DNA of 39,314 bases, from the NCBI GenBank assembly GCA_013215055.1, contig JABSRQ010000042.1, forward strand, positions 1 through 39,314, read 5' to 3'. A program made the translations under genes and the position numbers. Numbering within the stretch: position 1 is the stretch's first letter; each line of letters begins with the position of its first letter. The DNA comes from Pseudomonadales bacterium. GTDB lineage: Bacteria; Pseudomonadota; Gammaproteobacteria; Pseudomonadales; DT-91. The notes beneath the pieces are model-generated. The model made no database searches. It saw only the letters and a list, made by a program, of their open reading frames with translations, and was not told the DNA's origin. Positions 29,240 through 38,362 of this stretch are shown one piece after another.

Positions 29240-32200
29240 TTAACCGCTAGTTAAGTAATCTTCAATATTAACCTTATCCATTTGTTCAGGTTTTAAAAAG
29301 CTTTCTGCATACCGGTGGTAAATCCCAGAGCGTAAAAATAGCTCAAATAAATCGCCATCGATATGTTGGTCTTTAACCATAAACATCATGATTTTTAATG
29401 ATTCAGTTAAGGTTTTGGCTTGTTTATACGGTCTATCTGCTGCTGTTAGCGCCTCAAAAATATCGGCCACTGCCATCATTCTGGCGGTAAGCGACATCTC
29501 ATCTTTGTGTAATTTTCTGGGATAACCGGTACCATCCATTTTTTCATGATGGCCACCGGCAATAGCGGGTACATTACGCAGATGTTTGGGGTAGGGCAGG
29601 TTTTCTAACATGATGATGGTTTGCACGATGTGGTCATTAATTTTATAACGTTCTTCATCATTTAACGTACCGCGTTGAATGGCTAAATTATAATGTTCGC
29701 CGCGGTTATATTTGTATTCTGGCTGCTGCATTTTAAAACCCCAGATATTTTCCGGGCTTAATATCTCATTATCGCGGTAATGGATGAGATGTTCGGCTTT
29801 ATCGTCTAACAGTTTTTCTGTGATAGGCAATGTTTCATTAAGTTTATATTGTTTACGTTGTGCCTCTTCCCAACTGATACCTAGTCGGTCATCCAAGGTA
29901 CGTTGCCAGGTTTTATTGGCAATGGCCTGCAGGTGCACCAATTTATCAGCGGCCATAAATTCACTGCCTATATTACACTGCGCGATAAAGGCAAAGTCGT
30001 TATCTAATAATGCCAGTGTCTGCTTGAGTTCACTAAGCAGTTTGTCATTATTGGGGGTTTCTAATTGGGCATTATTAAATGTAGCAATATTTTTCCATGT
30101 ACTGATTTCCGCATCACGTTTGAGCACCTCGAAGCGCATACGCACCTCATGAATTCGGTCGTAAAGGGTTTCCAACTTGGTTGATTTATCAACCACATAT
30201 TCCGGCGTGGTGACCTTTCCGCAGTCATGTAACCAGGCGGAAAAATGTAACTCCTCCCATTGGTCTGCATTTAACTGGAAGTCTTTATAAGGGCCATCTT
30301 TAGTGTCGCTGGCCGCTTGAGCTAACATCTTGGTTAATTCGGGCACACGCTGGCAATGCCCACCGGTATAAGGCGATTTGGCATCGATGGCTGAGGCGAT
30401 TAACTCGATAAAGCTTTGCATCAAGTCTTTTTGTTGCTGGATTAATTGTCGACTTTCTAACGATACGGCTGAGAAATTACTGAGCAATGTTGAAAATGCA
30501 ATCCAGCTGTCTTGATCCTGTTGTTTACCGGATGTATTACCGATAAATAACAGGCCGATGATTTCTTTTTTCCGATTTAATAAGGGTTGTAGGTAGATAT
30601 CGATAGCATCGCTATTCAGGCGTCGATTAATCACATCCAATAGAGGGAAATCATCTTCGCCCAGTGTATGGGTGAAGGTGGATGTACATTTTTTATTGAG
30701 TGCAACATTGATGGGGTGAATCAGATCTTCTTTATTATAATTAAACGTAGCCTCGTTCATTGGGCCATTAAAAGCCTTGTCTTGTTGATCAAAATACAGG
30801 GAGTGTAATTGCAGCTGGGTTTCCTGTGTATTCATTAAAAATATACCGGCAACATCGGATTTGCTAGTTTCGCAGGTCGCCTTAACCACTTGTTGAATTA
30901 ATGCATCTAAATCGGTTTCAGAGGCGATGGTTTGCACGATGTTGAGAAAGGCATTGATGGTATTTCGCATGACAGATATAGAATTGGACAGTGCATGAAC
31001 TTCTTTGATGGAGGATTCGATATTTTTATCGGAACTGAAATCAAATCGATTGATTTTTTGGGCCTCACTGGTTAGCTGGTGTAAGGATTTTGCCAGGCGA
31101 TTCGCCATTAACCATGCAATCGGTATGGCGATAAGCAAGGCGATGATTTGAATGAAAAAACTGGTGTTTCTCAGTTTTATTGCACCGGCAACCAATTCTT
31201 TTTTAGGGCTTGCAATAATCAGGCTGAGTCTTTGATCCCCCTGGCTATAAATATCGGTCTTATCGGCAAGCCATTGTGATCCCTGCCAGGTAAAAGCATG
31301 GGAAGCTGCACCGCTGTGCGTTGTTAATGTCTGCAATTGATTTAGAAAAGGGGAGTGTCTAGAGGAAAGATTTAGTATGTTTTCTTTGTCATCTTGTTCC
31401 ATCTTATCCAGGTCATTCAGTATGCTGTGCTTTCTATAGGCGATCAGCTGATGATGCTGATTGACAATTAAAAGCTGGGAAGAGGGGCTTAATTCATAGT
31501 GTTGTAATTTTTCGCCCAGAGTTTCAAGGGTAAGGTCTGCGGCAATCACCGCTGTCTTGTTTTGCTGAGATAACGCAAACGTTAATCCTAATTTTTTTGC
31601 AAAATAAAAGCGGTACACATCAGAGACGTAGAGTTTATTGGTATTTAAAGCACCGGTATACCAGGGTCGTTTTCTGGGGTCGTATTGGGTCTTGGATTGT
31701 TCTGGCGCAGTAGGAATGATTTGTGCGCTTTCATCGCTATAAAAGCGTTGTAAAATTTGGGTTTTGTGGTCGATATTGTCTAATATATAGACGGTTTTAT
31801 CTGGTGCATTTTTTTTGAAATTGACATGTTGAGCCAGTTTTCTAACGATAAAATAATCGCCATTGGCGTAGCCAATTTGCACCGCAGTGATATTTTTTCC
31901 CGATTTCAAAACGGAGACTAATGCCGGCAGGTAGTTTAGCCGCTGCTCCAGAGTTTGCGCTTCAGAGATCGTATTTTTTAACATGATATCCAAGGCTAAC
32001 GATAAGCTATGTTGGCCTTGAGTAAAATCGGCCTGTAAATCACGGCTTAGTGCATTGATGTGATTTTTTGATAGATCTAACAGCATATCGCTGGTTTTTA
32101 TATAGTGGTAAAAGCTGCTGCTTAAGCCAAGCGATAGAATAAGGCCTATCACTAATGTGGAAATATGAATATGCAGAGGCAGGCTTTTTTTCATCATCAT
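29240..32200 (-). CDS. dCache-HAMP-GAF-HD-GYP sensor c-di-GMP phosphodiesterase
   Basis: The 986-residue inner-membrane protein has TM1 (about 13-32), a large periplasmic sensor with a dCache-type RKRPWYTGAL motif (177-185), and TM2 (about 348-366). A HAMP-like linker (367-420) and GAF domain (425-585) follow, then HD-GYP (595-970). Metal and catalytic residues are present: H658-D659 in LHDCGK, H884-H885 in GGHHEKMDGTGYP (GYP at 892-894) and VADIFEALTAADRPY. It should hydrolyse c-di-GMP to pGpG or GMP. The gap between the HD and HHE motifs is about 220 residues, more than twice the usual, because of an extra helical insertion (about 690-840). The start has three ATGs in a row at 32200-32192. 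It is monocistronic. Confidence 0.93.
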   Translation of the reverse strand: MMMKKSLPLHIHISTLVIGLILSLGLSSSFYHYIKTSDMLLDLSKNHINALSRDLQADFTQGQHSLSLALDIMLKNTISEAQTLEQRLNYLPALVSVLKSGKNITAVQIGYANGDYFIVRKLAQHVNFKKNAPDKTVYILDNIDHKTQILQRFYSDESAQIIPTAPEQSKTQYDPRKRPWYTGALNTNKLYVSDVYRFYFAKKLGLTFALSQQNKTAVIAADLTLETLGEKLQHYELSPSSQLLIVNQHHQLIAYRKHSILNDLDKMEQDDKENILNLSSRHSPFLNQLQTLTTHSGAASHAFTWQGSQWLADKTDIYSQGDQRLSLIIASPKKELVAGAIKLRNTSFFIQIIALLIAIPIAWLMANRLAKSLHQLTSEAQKINRFDFSSDKNIESSIKEVHALSNSISVMRNTINAFLNIVQTIASETDLDALIQQVVKATCETSKSDVAGIFLMNTQETQLQLHSLYFDQQDKAFNGPMNEATFNYNKEDLIHPINVALNKKCTSTFTHTLGEDDFPLLDVINRRLNSDAIDIYLQPLLNRKKEIIGLLFIGNTSGKQQDQDSWIAFSTLLSNFSAVSLESRQLIQQQKDLMQSFIELIASAIDAKSPYTGGHCQRVPELTKMLAQAASDTKDGPYKDFQLNADQWEELHFSAWLHDCGKVTTPEYVVDKSTKLETLYDRIHEVRMRFEVLKRDAEISTWKNIATFNNAQLETPNNDKLLSELKQTLALLDNDFAFIAQCNIGSEFMAADKLVHLQAIANKTWQRTLDDRLGISWEEAQRKQYKLNETLPITEKLLDDKAEHLIHYRDNEILSPENIWGFKMQQPEYKYNRGEHYNLAIQRGTLNDEERYKINDHIVQTIIMLENLPYPKHLRNVPAIAGGHHEKMDGTGYPRKLHKDEMSLTARMMAVADIFEALTAADRPYKQAKTLTESLKIMMFMVKDQHIDGDLFELFLRSGIYHRYAESFLKPEQMDKVNIEDYLTSG

Positions 32201-32244
32201 TAAATCATTTTTTTGCTAAAACGTAGGGTCTGCAGCGGTGGGGA

Positions 32245-32721
32245 TTATAAGTTTTTTTCCCAGAATTGAGCCTGGCCATACTCAGGGCTGAGTTCATAGG
32301 CGGCAAAACCATGTTGATTATAAAGAAGCTGTGCTTTTTTATTGCCTTTTAAAACTTCTAAAGTGATTTTGCAGCAGCCCCTGGCCAAGGCGATTTTATC
32401 GACTTCTTTAAGTAACTGTTTAGCGATGCCTAAACTGCGGTAATCGGGGCTAACAATAAGGTCGTGGATATTAATCAGGGGTTTACATTTAAAGGTGGAG
32501 AAGCTTTCAAAGCAGTTAACTAAACCGGCGGGTTTGCCAGCTTTAAACGCGAGTATACTAAAGGCGGTGGCATAACGTTTTAAACCCGCAACAAGCTGTT
32601 TTTTAATGTTTTTATCTAAAGCCTGATTTCCCCCCATGGGGTCTTTGGCATAACAATCCATTAAATAGAGGATCGCGTTTTCGTGTTCAAGCTTGTCGTA
32701 ATCTGCGAATACAAATTGCAT
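32245..32721 (-). CDS. GNAT family N-acetyltransferase
   Basis: The 158-residue protein has the GNAT acetyl-CoA motif: a beta strand (IHDLIVS), then PDYRSLGIAKQLL (pyrophosphate loop, residues near 92-105), and the motif B KKAQLLYNQHGFAAYEL helix and strand. The N-terminal third is the usual alpha/beta start. Substrate cannot be predicted; protein, amine or small-molecule acetylation are all possible. It follows the HD-GYP gene only loosely and shows no operon with DUF2237. Confidence 0.85.
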   Translation of the reverse strand: MQFVFADYDKLEHENAILYLMDCYAKDPMGGNQALDKNIKKQLVAGLKRYATAFSILAFKAGKPAGLVNCFESFSTFKCKPLINIHDLIVSPDYRSLGIAKQLLKEVDKIALARGCCKITLEVLKGNKKAQLLYNQHGFAAYELSPEYGQAQFWEKNL

Positions 32722-32803
32722 ATGCCTATCCCTAGCCTTTACCGCTTAGTCACTTCGTTATGAAGGGTTTTCAGTATACGCAATAGTGCTCTTGATGGGA
32801 GTA

Positions 32804-33190
32804 TTAATTGAGGTCTACCGCATATTCACGTAGTACTTCCATGGGGATAATATCCAATGCCTTGCAGTGGGTGCGGGTTAGATACACTTTAGGTGCCATA
32901 TCTAACTCATACGCTTCTAACCAACGTGTGGCACATAAACACCAGCGATCGCCAGGGGTTAAGCCTTCAAAACCAAATTCTGGGTTTGGCGTGGATAAAT
33001 CATTACCCTGAAAACGCGAATATTCCAGGAAGGCCTGTGAGACGTCGATACAAACCGTGTGTGAACCGCTGTCTTTTTCATTGGTATTGCAGCAGCCATC
33101 ACGGAAGAATCCGGTCATGGGGTCTAGACTGCAGGGGATAAGCTTTTCACCAAAAACATTCAGTGCGTCTTCAATTTCAATGGTTTCCAT
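32804..33190 (-). CDS. DUF2237 family protein
   Basis: The 128-residue protein carries the conserved DUF2237 pattern: NVFGEKLIPCSLDPMTGFFRDGCCNT, then SHTVCIDVS, GNDLSTP, GLTPGDRWCLCATRWLEAYE, APKVYLTRTH and REYAVDLN. Six or more cysteines and two histidines are conserved in the family, suggesting a metal or redox site. The function is unknown; homologues are widespread in bacteria and some plants. It is monocistronic, on the same strand as bfd 168 bp upstream. Confidence 0.9.
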   Translation of the reverse strand: METIEIEDALNVFGEKLIPCSLDPMTGFFRDGCCNTNEKDSGSHTVCIDVSQAFLEYSRFQGNDLSTPNPEFGFEGLTPGDRWCLCATRWLEAYELDMAPKVYLTRTHCKALDIIPMEVLREYAVDLN

Positions 33191-33357
33191 GCAACATCAA
33201 TCCTGATAGCTATAAACTTTTTTAATGTTTAATCAGATTAGCAGCTTTTTATTGTTTTGCTTAAGAAAAAAGAATGATTAATAGAAGGTTGCTTAGAGAG
33301 GGGGATTGCCTTGGAATTACGGCCATAAGGCGAGGTGTAATCGTGCTAAAAGTTGGA

Positions 33358-33564
33358 TTAAGCGGCGTAGAATAAACCTTCTGCGTTGCTATCGGCTAAT
33401 TCTGCCATGGCTTCTTGAAATACAGATTTAGCCTGACAAGAACATTGGCCACATTGGGTGGAGACACCCAGCTGTTTACGTACACTGCGCATATCACTGG
33501 CACCATCGATCACCGCATTTCTGATGTCGGAGTCTGTAATGCCTTTGCAGATGCATATATACAT
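33358..33564 (-). CDS. bfd: Bacterioferritin-associated ferredoxin (Bfd)
   Basis: A 68-residue [2Fe-2S] protein starting at ATG 33564 with a well-spaced TAAGG site; an in-frame ATG 18 bp upstream lies before that site. The cluster ligands C4 and C6 (ICICKG) and C38/C41 (QCGQC) follow the Bfd spacing, with one more cysteine just after. Bfd delivers electrons to bacterioferritin to release stored iron and is induced when iron is low. No bfr gene is in this window. Transcription is from the promoter at 33616-33644 with a Fur box inside, matching that role. It is monocistronic. Confidence 0.93.
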   Translation of the reverse strand: MYICICKGITDSDIRNAVIDGASDMRSVRKQLGVSTQCGQCSCQAKSVFQEAMAELADSNAEGLFYAA

Positions 33565-33615
33565 GGCTGTTACCTTACACATTCTTTTATGTGAACTATA
33601 AATCGCTTAGGGTTA

Positions 33616-33644
33616 AATCTAAACAAAATGAGAATCATTGTCAA
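33616..33644 (-). promoter_or_regulatory. Promoter of bfd with Fur box in the spacer
   Basis: On the leftward strand TTGACA (33639-33644), 17 bp and TAGATT (33616-33621) form a strong sigma-70 promoter. The spacer contains a 19-bp site (33624-33642) matching the Fur consensus at 15 of 19 positions, so iron-bound Fur would block RNA polymerase. Confidence 0.88.
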
Positions 33645-33682
33645 TTGCATTTAGGTTTTTATTGATAAAAGGCCTAGATTAA

Positions 33683-33711
33683 TTAATGATCGCTATGATT
33701 ATTTAATGATC
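33683..33711. repeat. 9-bp direct repeat in front of the peroxiredoxin gene
   Basis: TTAATGATC occurs at 33683-33691 and 33703-33711, a period of 20 bp (two helical turns). It could be an activator or repressor site for the divergent bfd/peroxiredoxin region. It does not fit the OxyR consensus well. Confidence 0.4.
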
Positions 33712-33821
33712 AATAGATTCAATTTATGAGGCAGTTAAAAAGAAACAATAGGCTTTTATTATCTTTATCCGCTAATATGCTTATCGTTGTTTTTAAGTAA
33801 CCCCTAACCGGAGATGGAATA

Positions 33822-34424
33822 ATGGGCGTATTAGTTGGCAAAAAAGCACCAGACTTTTCTTGTAATGCAGTATTAGGTAACGGCGAGATCGTTGCAGACT
33901 TCAACCTGACCGAAGCGTTAAAAGGCAAATACGGTCTGGTTTTCTTCTATCCATTGGATTTCACCTTTGTATGTCCTTCTGAGCTATTAGCGGTAGATCA
34001 TCGCATGGCTAAATTTAAAGAGCTGGGTGTGGAAGTGATCGGTGTATCTATCGATTCTCACTTCACGCATAACGCCTGGAGAAACACCGAAGTGAATAAA
34101 GGCGGTATCGGCCAAGTGGGTTATACGTTGGCTGCTGACATCAATCATGACATCTGTCGTGCATACGACGTTGAATCAGCCGGTGGCGTTGCTTTCCGTG
34201 GTGCTTTCATCATCGATAAAGAAGGTATGGTTCGTTCTCAGCAAGTTAACGATCTTCCTTTAGGTCGCAGCTTTGATGAATACATTCGTTTGTTTGAAGC
34301 ACTTCAGTTCCACGAAGAGCATGGTGAAGTTTGTCCTGCTGGCTGGAAACAAGGCGACAAAGGTATGACGGCTTCTCCAGACGGCGTTGCTGCATACTTG
34401 AGCGAGAATGCAGATAAACTGTAA
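33822..34424 (+). CDS. Typical 2-Cys peroxiredoxin (AhpC/TSA family)
   Basis: The 200-residue protein has peroxidatic C51 in FTFVCPSE, the proline/threonine active-site framework (YPLDFTF), R126 in AFRGAFIID, and resolving C171 in HGEVCPAGW. The C-terminal tail ends AYLSENADKL. It has GGIG (94-97) and a YL-containing tail, similar to the features linked to overoxidation sensitivity in 2-Cys enzymes. It reduces hydrogen peroxide, peroxynitrite and organic peroxides in the cytoplasm, using thioredoxin or AhpF. GGAG lies 7 nt before the ATG. It is divergent from Fur-controlled bfd, which suggests an iron/peroxide stress locus, and is closed by a terminator. Confidence 0.93.
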   Translation: MGVLVGKKAPDFSCNAVLGNGEIVADFNLTEALKGKYGLVFFYPLDFTFVCPSELLAVDHRMAKFKELGVEVIGVSIDSHFTHNAWRNTEVNKGGIGQVGYTLAADINHDICRAYDVESAGGVAFRGAFIIDKEGMVRSQQVNDLPLGRSFDEYIRLFEALQFHEEHGEVCPAGWKQGDKGMTASPDGVAAYLSENADKL

Positions 34425-34480
34425 GTTTTACTTATCGTTTAATCCGTAGGCAGACAAGATAATCTTGCCTGTTATAAAAA

Positions 34481-34517
34481 ACCGGTTCACTGAGATGCCT
34501 CATGAGCCGGTTTTTTT
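34481..34517. terminator. Terminator after the peroxiredoxin gene (bidirectional)
   Basis: ACCGGTTCA (34481-34489) pairs with TGAGCCGGT (34503-34511, one T-G wobble), with A residues before and seven T residues after. It sits between the convergent peroxiredoxin and barrel genes. Confidence 0.85.
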
Positions 34518-34533
34518 GTACTGCTTTTTCAGT

Positions 34534-35181
34534 TTAAAATATGTAGTTTAAAGAAAGCCCTATATGGGATGCATCATAACGTTCTTGGTCATCATCTTCT
34601 TTTATGTAATTGATGCCTACATAACGTAAACCTATGCTGGGAATGCCTTTATTTTTTGATTGAAAAATATATTCATATTGCAGGATATAACCCAGCGCGG
34701 GTTTAAACTTTATTTCATCATTGAGTGTTTCGGTATGGATGTTTAAACGGTTGGAAAAATGGCCGCTGAAACCTAGGCTGATTCGATGAAATCGATGTGC
34801 CTGGTATAACATTAAGCCGTCGATAAAATAGCGGCGCAGATCAATACTGGTCTCTTCACTCGCTTTACTTTCTTCAAAGATACCGGTGTTGATCAGGAAG
34901 TTTAGATTGGCGTCCTGCCTATCAAAAAACAAGCCCACAAAAGCCGACGCACCATTGCCAGCAGATATTTTTGCGCCTCGGTTATTTTCAAGGGAGACAT
35001 GCACTAAATCATCCCCGCCATGAGCGATGCTAATACCTAGATTCAGACGGTAAAGCGCATGCTCAGATTCAGCTTGGCAGGGTGTTTGAAATAATGCCGA
35101 GCTGAGTATGATCGGCAATAAAAATAAGGCTAATGAAGGCCGCGGTTTTAATCGTAAGTGTTTCTGATTAAAACGCGGCAT
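34534..35181 (-). CDS. Exported outer-membrane beta-barrel-like protein
   Basis: The 215-residue protein has a signal peptide (LALFLLPIILSSALFQTPCQA, cleavage near AES). Alternating polar and hydrophobic strands follow (YRLNLGISIAHG, ASAFVGLFFD, ANLNFLINTGIF, RISLGFSGHF, ALGYILQYEYIF, SIGLRYVGINYI, HIGLSLNYIF), and it ends in aromatic F, as in BAM-assembled outer-membrane barrels. About eight strands is likely, like small OmpA/OmpW-type barrels. I do not recognise a specific family. It begins 3 bp after the rnt stop, in operon with rnt and pyrC. Confidence 0.65.
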   Translation of the reverse strand: MPRFNQKHLRLKPRPSLALFLLPIILSSALFQTPCQAESEHALYRLNLGISIAHGGDDLVHVSLENNRGAKISAGNGASAFVGLFFDRQDANLNFLINTGIFEESKASEETSIDLRRYFIDGLMLYQAHRFHRISLGFSGHFSNRLNIHTETLNDEIKFKPALGYILQYEYIFQSKNKGIPSIGLRYVGINYIKEDDDQERYDASHIGLSLNYIF

Positions 35182-35184
35182 GGT

Positions 35185-35904
35185 TTAGGCTTTTTCCGCG
35201 TCTTTGCTCTCTTGCGCTAACTTTAATTTAGAGGCCTGGGCTTTGTCCCAGCCGCCAAAATCACGCCATTGATTGACGATCTGACAAAATAATTCAGCCG
35301 TGACGTTTGAATCATAGGCGGCACTATGTGCTTCTTTATTGTCGAAGGCTATATTGCCAATACGGCAAGCCTGAGCAAGCACGGTATGGCCGTAAGCAAA
35401 ACCTGCCAACGTTGCAGTATCCATGCTGGAGAACGGGTGGAAGGGATTACGCTTTATGCCTGTACGTTCAACGGCAGCATTGAGAAACTGATGATCAAAA
35501 TTAGCATTATGGGCGACAACAATGGCGCGTTTGCAGTGGCTGTTTTTCACTTCTTTACGCAGGATTTTAAACAGCTCTTTTAATACCTCTTTTTCATCCA
35601 TGCCTGCCCGTAAAGGGTCGCTGGGATCTATGCCGGTGAAATCCAAAGCCGCCTGTTCCAGATTAGCGCCTTCAAAAGGATTCACATCATAAGATAAAGT
35701 CTCTTTGATATATAAGGTGCCTTCATCGTCCATATCCAACAACGTGACGGCAATCTCCAGCATCGCGTCAGTTTGGGCATTAAAACCAGCGGTTTCAATA
35801 TCGATAACCACTGGTAAATAACCGCGAAATCGGTGGGCGATAGGCGGTTTCCATTCACTTTTTTTAGTAGCGTTGACTTCGCTTACTTCCCAGTCACTTG
35901 CCAT
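35185..35904 (-). CDS. rnt: Ribonuclease T
   Basis: The 239-residue DEDDh 3'-5' exonuclease has D35/E37 in [35 protein letters not shown] and the HSAAYD motif with the catalytic His and Asp. It trims the 3' ends of tRNAs, 5S and 23S rRNA. The 5' end overlaps pyrC by 22 bp, with the start codon inside pyrC. The N-terminus is about 15 residues longer than the E. coli form. Residues 220-239 add a charged tail. Confidence 0.95.
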   Translation of the reverse strand: MASDWEVSEVNATKKSEWKPPIAHRFRGYLPVVIDIETAGFNAQTDAMLEIAVTLLDMDDEGTLYIKETLSYDVNPFEGANLEQAALDFTGIDPSDPLRAGMDEKEVLKELFKILRKEVKNSHCKRAIVVAHNANFDHQFLNAAVERTGIKRNPFHPFSSMDTATLAGFAYGHTVLAQACRIGNIAFDNKEAHSAAYDSNVTAELFCQIVNQWRDFGGWDKAQASKLKLAQESKDAEKA

Positions 35905-36929
35905 GTAATTTCTTCGCCTGCTAATAAGGGGGTTAATGAACTGTCACCAAAGCTTAGCGCTTCGGGGGCTGTCCAGGATTGTTTTGTTAAGGTAATGGTC
36001 TGTGTATTGGCGTCTAGTCCATAAAATTCCGGGCCAAAGAGTGATGCAAAACCTTCCAGTTTGTCCAGCGCCTGCATCTGTTCAAAGGCGGTGGCGTAGA
36101 GCTCTATCGCCGCATAAGCCGTATAAGCACCGGCACAACCACAGGCGGCTTCTTTTTTATCGGTAGCATGTGGGGCTGAATCGGTGCCTAAGAAAAACTT
36201 TTTATTGCCACTGGTTGCCGCTTCCAATAGTGCCTGTTGATGGGTGGAGCGCTTTAAAATCGGCAGGCAGAAATAATGTGGGCGAATACCGCCAACCAAC
36301 ATATCGTTGCGGTTAAATAATAAATGATGGGCGGTAATCGTGGCGGCAATATTAGCAGGCGCCTGTTTAACAAACTCAACCGCCTGAGCGGTCGTAATAT
36401 GTTCCAAGACCACACGTAACTCAGGGAATTGTTGAGTTAACGGTGTCAGGATTCTTTCAATAAATTCCGCTTCTCTATCGAAGATATCGATATGATGATC
36501 GGTCACCTCTCCATGCACCAATAAAGGCATGTCAACTTCTTGCATCGCCGCAAATACATCACCACAGGCCAGAATATCGGTAACCCCTGAATCAGAGTTG
36601 GTGGTGGCTCCGGCGGGATAAAGTTTTACCGCTTTGACCAAACCTGATTGATGCGCCTCATGGATATCGGCCGCCGTGGTTTTATCGGTTAAATATAAAA
36701 CCATTAACGGTTCAAGATTTGCGCCTTCTGGCACATGTTTAAGAATACGTTCTCTATAGGCAAGCGCTTGTACGGTATTGATAACCGGCGGTAGTAAATT
36801 GGGCATCACGATGCAACGGCCAAATTGGGCGGCAGCATCGGCGACAGTACGGGATAATACTTCACCATCACGCAGGTGAATATGCCAGTCATCGGGGCGA
36901 CGTAGCGTGAGTTCAGATAAGGTAGACAT
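35883..36929 (-). CDS. pyrC: Dihydroorotase, class II
   Basis: The 348-residue enzyme has H16 and H18 in [10 protein letters not shown], the carboxylated lysine K102 in [13 protein letters not shown]139, H177 and the catalytic D250 in GTDSAPH. It converts carbamoyl-aspartate to dihydroorotate in pyrimidine synthesis. The size matches the short class II form. AAGG precedes the ATG. It heads the pyrC-rnt-barrel operon; the pyrC/rnt order with overlap occurs in other gammaproteobacteria. Confidence 0.97.
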   Translation of the reverse strand: MSTLSELTLRRPDDWHIHLRDGEVLSRTVADAAAQFGRCIVMPNLLPPVINTVQALAYRERILKHVPEGANLEPLMVLYLTDKTTAADIHEAHQSGLVKAVKLYPAGATTNSDSGVTDILACGDVFAAMQEVDMPLLVHGEVTDHHIDIFDREAEFIERILTPLTQQFPELRVVLEHITTAQAVEFVKQAPANIAATITAHHLLFNRNDMLVGGIRPHYFCLPILKRSTHQQALLEAATSGNKKFFLGTDSAPHATDKKEAACGCAGAYTAYAAIELYATAFEQMQALDKLEGFASLFGPEFYGLDANTQTITLTKQSWTAPEALSFGDSSLTPLLAGEEITWQVTGK

Positions 36930-37024
36930 AGGAGCCTTTGGGAATTTCGTAAAACTTAAGTGCTATATTTTACCGTAAAGCCTTGATTCAAGCTAGAAAG
37001 CGGCCGCGATTAGGCAATTGAATT

Positions 37025-37048
37025 AAAAAGAGCCGCATAGCGGCTCTT
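37025..37048 (-). terminator. Terminator of the lipoprotein gene
   Basis: A perfect 9-bp stem (AAGAGCCGC 37028-37036 with 37040-37048) has a 3-nt loop and a U tract for the leftward strand. It ends the gene at 37078 before pyrC. Confidence 0.88.
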
Positions 37049-37077
37049 AATAGATCTGTTTGAGAATGCTTAAACTG

Positions 37078-38112
37078 CTATATCTCGACGTTTACATCCA
37101 CCGAAAAGGCTTGGTCAGAACCCACAGCAGCTTTAAAACTGGCGTTGACCTGTGTGCTGTTAGCCAGTTTATAGCTCCATTGAATATCGGGTTGTTCATT
37201 TTCCGTGAACTGGGTTTGCCAATCATCAAAAGCGATTTCCCAGATCGCATTGATATTATTGTTATTGGCGTAGATATTGGAACCCGCTTTAACCTTGATG
37301 GGGTTTTTCCCATCATTTTCCAAGCTAAATTCGACATATATGCTGGTATCGCTTCGATTGTGGGCTAATTTGGATGAGATGGGGCCTTCGATGCCGAAGG
37401 TATGCATTTCCCCTTTGAGTTGGCGCTTCGCATGTGTTTGGGCAACTGTATAGTTATTATGGGTATATTGCCCCTGTAATTCGGCAAAACATTGGGCCTC
37501 AAAGCTTTTATTTTGTGCCATCACCTGAGACCACTTGGGGTTAATCGCCTGCCCCTGAAAGGTAAAACTGCCAAAATTATCCTGCGATGTCAGCTTATAA
37601 AGTTTGGCGGCTAGGGTGTAGGTGGCTGAGCGGGTAGCAGAGTAGCTTTCTTCGGATTTAATCTCGGCACGTATATTGTCATCATCGCCAAGGTTTAACT
37701 GCAACGGCATTAATGACGGGCCATAGGTGGTAAACGCAACATTATCTTCAGTTAAGATTAATGGGCGCTCACCTAATCCATCGCAGCTGGTGAAAAAATA
37801 GTCTTTATTGACCTTGTCATAACGGATGCGAACGACTTCACGTAGATTAAACTGAGAATAATAACTTTCATCTAAGCGTGGCTCACCTGCGATTAAAGAG
37901 CTTTCTTCTAAAGATTGTGAGCCTTGACCTAGTAGTATCCAGGTGCCAGATAAGCGTTCGCTTTGTGTTATGCCATGCGCTTGGGTGGTGTTATAAGCGG
38001 CTTGAGTAAATTTTTCATGTAACGGGGCTTTATTATTGTTATTCGTGTTATTACATGCACTTAAGCTTGTTATTGAAAGTACAGCCAGGCTGTATTTAGA
38101 CAAAATGTGCAT
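37078..38112 (-). CDS. Lipoprotein of unknown function with Asn-rich linker
   Basis: The 344-residue protein has a lipoprotein signal (SLAVLSITSLSAC, lipidated Cys near residue 20) followed by an asparagine run (NNTNNNN). The mature part is about 320 residues of mostly beta-strand pattern, with SGTWILLGQG near residue 56, FFTSCDGLG and many alternating strands. I recognise no family. It is monocistronic, divergent from argG. The Asn-rich stretch after the lipid anchor is a typical flexible linker. No clear ribosome site stands before the ATG. Confidence 0.6.
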   Translation of the reverse strand: MHILSKYSLAVLSITSLSACNNTNNNNKAPLHEKFTQAAYNTTQAHGITQSERLSGTWILLGQGSQSLEESSLIAGEPRLDESYYSQFNLREVVRIRYDKVNKDYFFTSCDGLGERPLILTEDNVAFTTYGPSLMPLQLNLGDDDNIRAEIKSEESYSATRSATYTLAAKLYKLTSQDNFGSFTFQGQAINPKWSQVMAQNKSFEAQCFAELQGQYTHNNYTVAQTHAKRQLKGEMHTFGIEGPISSKLAHNRSDTSIYVEFSLENDGKNPIKVKAGSNIYANNNNINAIWEIAFDDWQTQFTENEQPDIQWSYKLANSTQVNASFKAAVGSDQAFSVDVNVEI

Positions 38113-38212
38113 TGCTAGAGGGGCTCCAAAATAGTCGGTTTAGAAAGCCTGCCCTGGCTAAAAAGTGTGCTTTGATGTTTAAAGTGCGCGCATCATATGG
38201 TTGTTTTTTAAT

Positions 38213-38246
38213 CAGGTCAAATGAATTCATGATCAGGTGGATAAAA
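38213..38246. promoter_or_regulatory. Palindrome flanked by direct repeats upstream of argG
   Basis: ATGAATTCAT, about 140 bp before argG, lies between two ATCAGGT repeats. It contains TGAAT/ATTCA half-sites as in ARG boxes, but without the 4-bp gap of a true ArgR box, so ArgR control is only a weak guess. Confidence 0.25.
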
Positions 38247-38362
38247 TTATTGCCTCTGGGTGTTGAGATTTTTAGCTGCGAGCTGGCATCATCGGCCTAA
38301 GCTGGGTAAAATACGCGGCTTTATTTGCATCATATCCTCAAAACTGCACACGGGAGCATGTT

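Noticed and set aside
33683..33716. OxyR site in front of the peroxiredoxin
   Set aside because: CTAT and ATAG elements are present, but the spacing does not fit the ATAG-N7-CTAT-N7 pattern.
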